A stretch of DNA of 64,000 nucleotides, taken from Cercospora beticola (taxonomy: Eukaryota; Ascomycota; Dothideomycetes; Mycosphaerellales; Mycosphaerellaceae). Below are positions 58,500 through 64,000 of this stretch, piece after piece. The stretch covers positions 1,798,001 to 1,862,000 of the forward strand of contig NC_088936.1 in the NCBI RefSeq assembly GCF_033473495.1. Reading direction: 5' to 3'. The position numbers were made by a program, and so were the translations under genes. Every line of letters begins with the position of its first letter. The first letter of the stretch is position 1. Under the pieces are notes generated by a model. That model did not search any database. It was not told where the DNA came from and worked only from the letters and a program-made list of their open reading frames with translations.

Positions 58500-61396
58500 G
58501 ATGGGCGGAGAATGCGGAATTAGATATTACTGGCCAGCAGCGTCAGTACGGAAGGGCGTTGGAGGTGCGAGATGGCAGAGGAGGAGGGCGGCGGAGCGCA
58601 ATCAACGTTTGTGCTTGCCACGCCAGGGGTGGTGAGACCTGAAACAGCGCTGCGCGGGCCGGGCGTGTTTATAGAGGGTGGCGAGACGTACCGTTCAAAC
58701 GTGCAGCATGGGAGATGCAGTGCGAGAGAGCCGGACAGCGGAGTCGGTGCTGCTGTCCCCGCGCGGACGGTGGAGGCCTGATGGTCGAGCGAGCGGGTGT
58801 GGTGTTGTTGGCGCTGCTGCTGGTGCAGAGCAAGCGAACGTTGGCGGGTTCCAGGCGACAGGACCCCGGGCAGGGCAGGAGCAGTGAGAGCAGGGCCCGC
58901 CGATGCTAAAACAAACTGATGGTAACAAACACAGCCAGGCGCTGCGGCGGTCGGTGTTGTGAGAGAGTGCGGAGGGAAGGTGGTGCTGTTGCTGTGTGAA
59001 CGAACGCGCGTTGGAGGCTGCCAATGCGTCTCCTCGATTGGCTGCGCTGATTGGCGGCGGGCGGGCGTGCAACCCACAGCTTCCGATCCTCCCGTGCGAA
59101 AAACTTGCGTGCGTGCAAGTCGAGTCTGCAGTGTGCTGCAGGTCAACGATGCGATGAAGTTGGTAGTGAACGAGTGTCGGGCCAAACGCGCCTGCTCGCA
59201 GATGCGGTCGTCAGGTGGTGCTGGACTCGCAATACGAGGCGGAGTGGAGGAAAGAGGCACAAGTTCGAGGCAGATCGTGGAAGTTACAGGCAAGACCTGA
59301 CAGGGAGCTGAAAAGGGGAACCCTTCGTTCGCTCGCTTGGAAAACACGTCCTCTCACACACGAATGTCTTCGCCCGGGGATCGACCACGAATCGGCTCCG
59401 TCCTGCCCGCCACTTCTGCCACCTCATTGCACCGCAACTCTACGGAGTCAGCGCCTGTAGCGCGGCCCACGTTGGCCGCTAAGACACTACTGCCCGGCGG
59501 CGCCTTCAACGAGACGTGGTCGTTGAGAGACTTGATTTCAATTCCATTCTCTTCCGCCCATAATTGTCACAGGCTCAAAGCAGGAATTGGGACTGTGTAG
59601 CAGCTCCCATCGACGATGAAACACTGAAATCTTTGCTTCAGATGGCTAAGCGTGTCTGCAGCAACGGCATAAACTACTGCATGTCGTGCTTATCCGGTGT
59701 GGCAAACAGACCTTGCACAAGCATTGCTGATGCTATTTTCAATGCCCGTCTTCCGGCTCAATCTTTTCCGTGCGCCCAGCGCTGACTGATACTGGATTCA
59801 TGGTCTCGCTGCGACGCCTTGCCTTCCATTCGACCTTCGCCTTATCCGGACCAAGCCTTCCATCGCCGCGATGCTCTCGTATCTCATGCGCCATTTGCCT
59901 CACAGCGCGACGTCAGCCACTCTTGAGCTGCCTCGCTGCAAGAGCTGAAAGCCGGTATCAGTGCCTTGTCGTCTTGTAGCGCACCTATCAGAGAAAGCTG
60001 GTCGGCTAGCTTTATGCGCGTGTCAACCACTTATATGCGGCCGCAAACTCTGAAACACTTAGCTGCAGTTTTGTACCCGATCTGTACCAGGAAGCTTGTG
60101 GGACGCACAGCGGAGTGAAGGAGTGGTCTAATGACCGTGGAAATGACGAAGGCAGTTCACACTGTTAACAGCAGCTCCACCAGCTTTTTTCTGCGCTCAA
60201 CGACAGCCCGGTATGAGGCAATTCGACTTTCTGCCCTGGGCGTGCCTGGACGATACCTGACACTGTTCGTAAGGCCCCAGCCGTACCTGCAGTAGTCCTC
60301 CAATCATGTGCTGGCTATTTTGTGCTATTGAACACAATACGACTGCTCCTGTTCAGCTTTCGACGGTAGACATGGCAGACGGCAGAAGAGTTGGAAATCA
60401 CGCAGGACGTTGCGACTACAGTTGTCGATTGGAAGTTTCCATCTTGTGCTAGATTTCGATTTGACCTCGTCTGACACCTCATGTGCTTCATTACCGCCCC
60501 CGGCCCTATTCTCACTTGCGACGTATTCAAGCAAAGAGTATTTGCCACAGCACGACTGGTCAGGCCAGGACTATGAAATCAATTTACGGAGACTGACACT
60601 GCCACACTCTTGACGACGCGCTCGTACGACCCCATTCAGATGACGTTCAACCTACAGCCTATCCGTCAAAGCGTTGGGCCGGCCAAGCGTGCTCGTTTCG
60701 TGCCCGTGTAATTTTAGCACGGACTCGTCATCAATCTTAAGTGGTCGACCACACACGTGACGCGCTTCCAGAAGGACTGCCGAAGTGGAGGACTCTGATG
60801 TCTGTCCATTTACCCAAAATTCTGCAGTAGGCAGGAAGACGTGTGGTGAAGAATCATCACTGCCATCAGTTTCAGCCTTGTCTTCCATCCTGCGTAGACA
60901 CGAGTGCCTTGTCCGCTGGCGCGCAAGCTGCGACACAGCGCCAAACGGGAGCTCATCGTCGTGGCCGATTCGACCAACGGGCTCCATGTCACGACGAAAC
61001 AGGCCTAGCGCATGGCGAAGACGCGCAAGCCAGACGGTTCCTCTCGGCTCGTGGCTTGTGTCTCCTGAACGATATGTTTGTATCCACAACTTCCTTACCA
61101 TCGCGACTGCCAAACGTGCTTGTCGTGCTTGTCTGTCGTTCTTGCTCCCTTGGCATTCATTCACCTACCCTTCTCACACTCTTTTGTTGACCTTCAACTG
61201 GTCGGCGGCGACCAAATCGACCTTCCCCGGCGGACGGCATTCCACTCCGCAACCACACACGCGCGCCTTCCATCCCTGCGGACACGCACAGTCGCCACAA
61301 ACCCGGCCAGCGTCACCAAGACACTACTGACAGCGACTGTCGATCATCTCACGGATCATCATACCGCGAGTCGTAATACAACATATTCCATTCACA
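58500..61396. other. Long divergent region between FKS1 and GH72 genes
   Basis: About 2.9 kb. It probably includes long 5' leaders and both promoters. The 275-codon minus-strand frame just upstream of FKS1 begins at GTG and has Pro/Ser/Thr shadow composition, so I do not call it. No RNA gene is seen. Confidence 0.5.
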
Positions 61397-63086
61397 ATGC
61401 GAACTTTCGCATTGGCATCCGCTGCGGCGGCCATAGTCGGCAGCGCAGCTGCAGCCGACCTTCCTTCGATCGTGATCAAGGGATCAAAGTTCTTCTACGA
61501 GAACAATGGCACGCAATTGTAAGAGCAGACTCGAATGCCGGGATGGGAACACCACAAATTGACTCTCATGCAGCTTCATGCGCGGTGTGGCTTACCAGCA
61601 GGACTATTCGGGCGGTGGTAGCACCGGCGACACCTCCGACACCCAGACATACAAAGATCCTCTCGCCGACGCAGACGCTTGCAAGCGTGACATTCCATAC
61701 CTGCAAGAGTTGTACACCAACACCATCCGTGTCTACGCCATCAACCCCGACTCGAACCACGATGAGTGCATGAGCATGCTCGCCGATGCGGGCATTTACG
61801 TTGTCGCCGATTTGTCTGCGCCAGTCGATGGCTCCTCGATCAACCGCAACAGCCCAGCATGGAACGATGCTCTCTACGAGCGATACACATCCGTCGTCGA
61901 CGCCATGGCGGGCTACAGCAATGTCCTCGGCTTCTTCGCCGGTAACGAGGTTTCCAACCAGCCCAACAACACCGACGCAAGCGCGTTCGTCAAGGCTGCG
62001 GTCCGTGACACCAAGGCATACATCAAGTCGCAGAACTACCGCTCAATCGGTGTGGGTTACGCGACCAACGACGATGCAGACATTCGCGAGGACATGGAGA
62101 AGTACTTCAACTGCGGCGACCAGGAGGCCGCGATTGATTTCTGGGGTTACAACATCTATTCTTGGTGTGGTGAGTCTTCTTACTCCAAGTCTGGCTACGA
62201 TGTTCGCACCAAGGAGTTCTCGTCCTACTCGGTGCCCGTCTTCTTCGCCGAATATGGTTGCAATGAAGTTCAGCCACGTCCATTCACCGAGGTTGGCGCA
62301 TTGTACGGCGAGAAGATGACTCCAGTCTGGTCTGGTGGTATTGTATACATGTACTTCCAAGAGGCCAATGACTACGGACTCGTCACCGTCGATGGCGATA
62401 GTGTGAAGACAAACGAGGACTTCGACAACCTGAAGAGCGAACTCGCCAAGATTGACCCATCTGGCGTGAACTCCGCCTCGTACTCGCCAACCAACTCCCC
62501 AGCAGCTTGCCCAACCGAGAGCAGTGAGTGGAATGCGAAGTCTTCTCCTCTTCCACCATCTCCAAACAAGGAGCTCTGCACTTGCATGTACAACTCCTTG
62601 GGTTGTGTTGTCACCAGCCAGACTGACGTTGACGACTACGGTGACCTTTTCGGCACAGTCTGCGGCTACGGTGATGACGTCTGCGCCGGCATTACTGCCA
62701 ATGCTTCTACTGGTTCTTACGGCGCATACAGCATGTGCAACTCGACTGAGCAACTCGCTTTCGCCTTCAACCAGTACTACCTTTCTCAGAACAGTGCAGC
62801 GGACGCGTGTGACTTCAACGGCGCTGCTGTCACCAAATCTGCCACAAAAGCTTCTGGCTCTTGCCAGACCCTCATCTCTGAGGCTGGAACTGCCGGTACT
62901 GGCACCGTCACCTCGAGCCCTACCGCCAACTCCAACCAACAGGCTCAACAGTCCGGAAAGGGATCATCCTCATCCAGCGGTGCAGCTTCGCCTCTTGGTG
63001 TGCCAACTGCTGGCGCCAGCTTGCTCCCTGTGTTTGGTATCATGATCTTGGGCATGATCTCCGGCGCTGGAATGATCTTGTTGTAA
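61397..63086 (+). CDS. GPI-anchored 1,3-beta-glucanosyltransferase, GH72 with X8/CBM43
   Basis: Gas/Gel/Phr-family enzyme that cuts and rejoins beta-1,3-glucan chains at the outer face of the plasma membrane. Exons are 61397-61518 and 61574-63086 (55-nt intron), giving 544 residues. The signal peptide is about 1-20 (ends SAAAA). The catalytic glutamates are Glu166 in [10 protein letters not shown] (acid/base) and Glu267 in [10 protein letters not shown] (nucleophile). A cysteine-rich X8 (CBM43) module follows from about 375 ([10 protein letters not shown].., ..[10 protein letters not shown].., ..[13 protein letters not shown]), then a Ser/Gln-rich spacer and a hydrophobic C-terminus preceded by small residues, as needed for GPI addition. 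Splicing creates Q-F-F-M-R-G, the usual family start of the domain. Confidence 0.96.
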
Positions 63087-64000
63087 ACGAGTCCAAAATT
63101 TACGTATTTGGGTATACGGCACAAACAGGATCGATCCCACAGAGAAGCGGCTATTTTGTCGCGGGGAGGATTCTGCATTCTTCTGTTGTGATGGACGATG
63201 AGTTTTTGGTTTAAGGGCACGGCGCTCTCTTTTGCTTGGGTGATTGACTCCCTTTGGGTAAGGGTGGGTTCTCGACTGTATAGTAATCACCAATGACAAA
63301 AACACTTTAAAACATTCGACGTCTTGATCTGACTCTCGTTGCACCTTTGGTTTGATCCTTGGCGCCTGTCTGTACGCATATGAGCCTCTTTGGATGCCTT
63401 GTGACTATGTCCTGGTGAGGCAATACTGTGGCACTTCTTGGGTATGTTCACGGCCATTGTCCGTCGTGTGATTGCTCTGCTTTTGGGCGGCGACACTTCT
63501 TGCTCGCCCACGCGACTGCATTGCGTCTGGTCCATTCACATGCCAATATTCCGATATCGATGCAGTATCGGAAAAGTGGTAATTCGACGCTTCATCAATA
63601 GCTCACTCTGTGGCTTGAATACATATCTCATATTCTTCAGGGTTTCTTGGAATACTACCGCGCGGCAACTCCGGCATACTGAAGATGTGCAGTCGCTCGA
63701 GCGTGTTGTCGTCGTCGTCCCGCATGTTTTTGCTCATGTAACCCTAAGGTCTTGGCAGCAGGGAGCAGCTTCCACAACATGGCTGGATTCCACTGCTTAC
63801 CATCATCACTCCTTCCGCAGGCACGAGAGCAGCCCGCCAGCAGGGCGGCAGCGGCCAAAACTTCTACGTTTTCTCCAACCCCGTAGCAGGAGGCACGTGG
63901 AGGCCTTGCGGCATACACGATGCAAACGAGTTCTGCGTCTTGGAGCACCTTTGCCAAACGAGGAGCTGGCCCAACGTGAAAGGAAGAGTGATTTTGCACA
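63087..64000. other. 3' flank, nothing recognised
   Basis: About 0.9 kb after the GH72 gene to the window edge. It begins with 3'-UTR-like T-rich sequence. A 114-codon minus-strand frame touches the edge but has no recognisable content; a gene could begin beyond the window. Confidence 0.5.

Noticed and set aside
58520..59347. 275-codon minus-strand frame just upstream of FKS1
   Set aside because: No ATG at the start, Pro/Ser/Thr-rich low complexity, and it occupies the expected FKS1 leader; GC-rich promoter DNA explains the open frame.

Overview
The window is nuclear DNA from a filamentous ascomycete (Pezizomycotina). The mix of wall and xylan enzymes and the spliced gene style would fit a Dothideomycete, but that placement is inference. 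The eukaryotic signs are short spliceosomal introns (mostly 47-60 nt, GTRNGT donors, CTAAC/CTGAC-like branch sites, YAG acceptors), single-gene transcription units on both strands, a 26S proteasome ATPase, Nep1/Emg1, 1,3-beta-glucan synthase and GH72/GH18/GH11 enzymes. I recognised about 21 protein genes. No tRNA, rRNA, transposon or CRISPR array was recognised by eye.

Layout. 1-5.2 kb: no recognisable gene, some microsatellites. 5.2-11.3 kb: a C2H2 zinc-finger protein and a GTPBP1/2-like translational GTPase. 13.0-20.3 kb: a large SLIP-GC/dynamin-like GTPase, proteasome ATPase Rpt3 and a four-helix membrane protein. 21.2-23.6 kb: a divergent acetylxylan esterase (CE5) / xylanase (GH11) pair with two perfect GGCTAAA (XlnR/Xyr1-type) motifs and a TATA box on each side, a compact xylan-degradation unit. 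23.8-27.6 kb: an OTT_1508-like nucleic-acid-deaminase-superfamily protein, and a glyoxalase-fold protein joined to a membrane helix and a long disordered tail. 29.7-35.1 kb: an unknown protein, an intracellular GH18 chitinase and a degenerate metallo-beta-lactamase-fold protein. 36.8-39.1 kb: a conserved fungal zinc protein whose frame continues past a UAG in the viral-type readthrough context UAG-CAR-YYA. 40.5-43.2 kb: a secreted guanyl-specific RNase with a broken frame and a DUF3632-like protein. 45.9-52 kb: Nep1, a sulfite-oxidase-like molybdoenzyme, a DUF1772-like membrane protein interrupted by one in-frame UGA, and an F-box-like protein. 52.6-63.1 kb: 1,3-beta-glucan synthase (FKS1) and a GPI-anchored GH72 glucanosyltransferase, divergently transcribed.

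Functional themes are cell-wall synthesis and remodelling (FKS1, GH72, GH18), secreted plant-polymer degradation (CE5, GH11), housekeeping (Rpt3, Nep1), and several poorly characterised nucleotide-related proteins. The observations most worth testing are the UAG readthrough candidate, the second stop-interrupted gene, the fungal deaminase-fold protein and the shared xylan promoter. Gene models are hand-built from splice signals and frame continuity. Three-nucleotide-multiple introns without stops remain ambiguous and are flagged.
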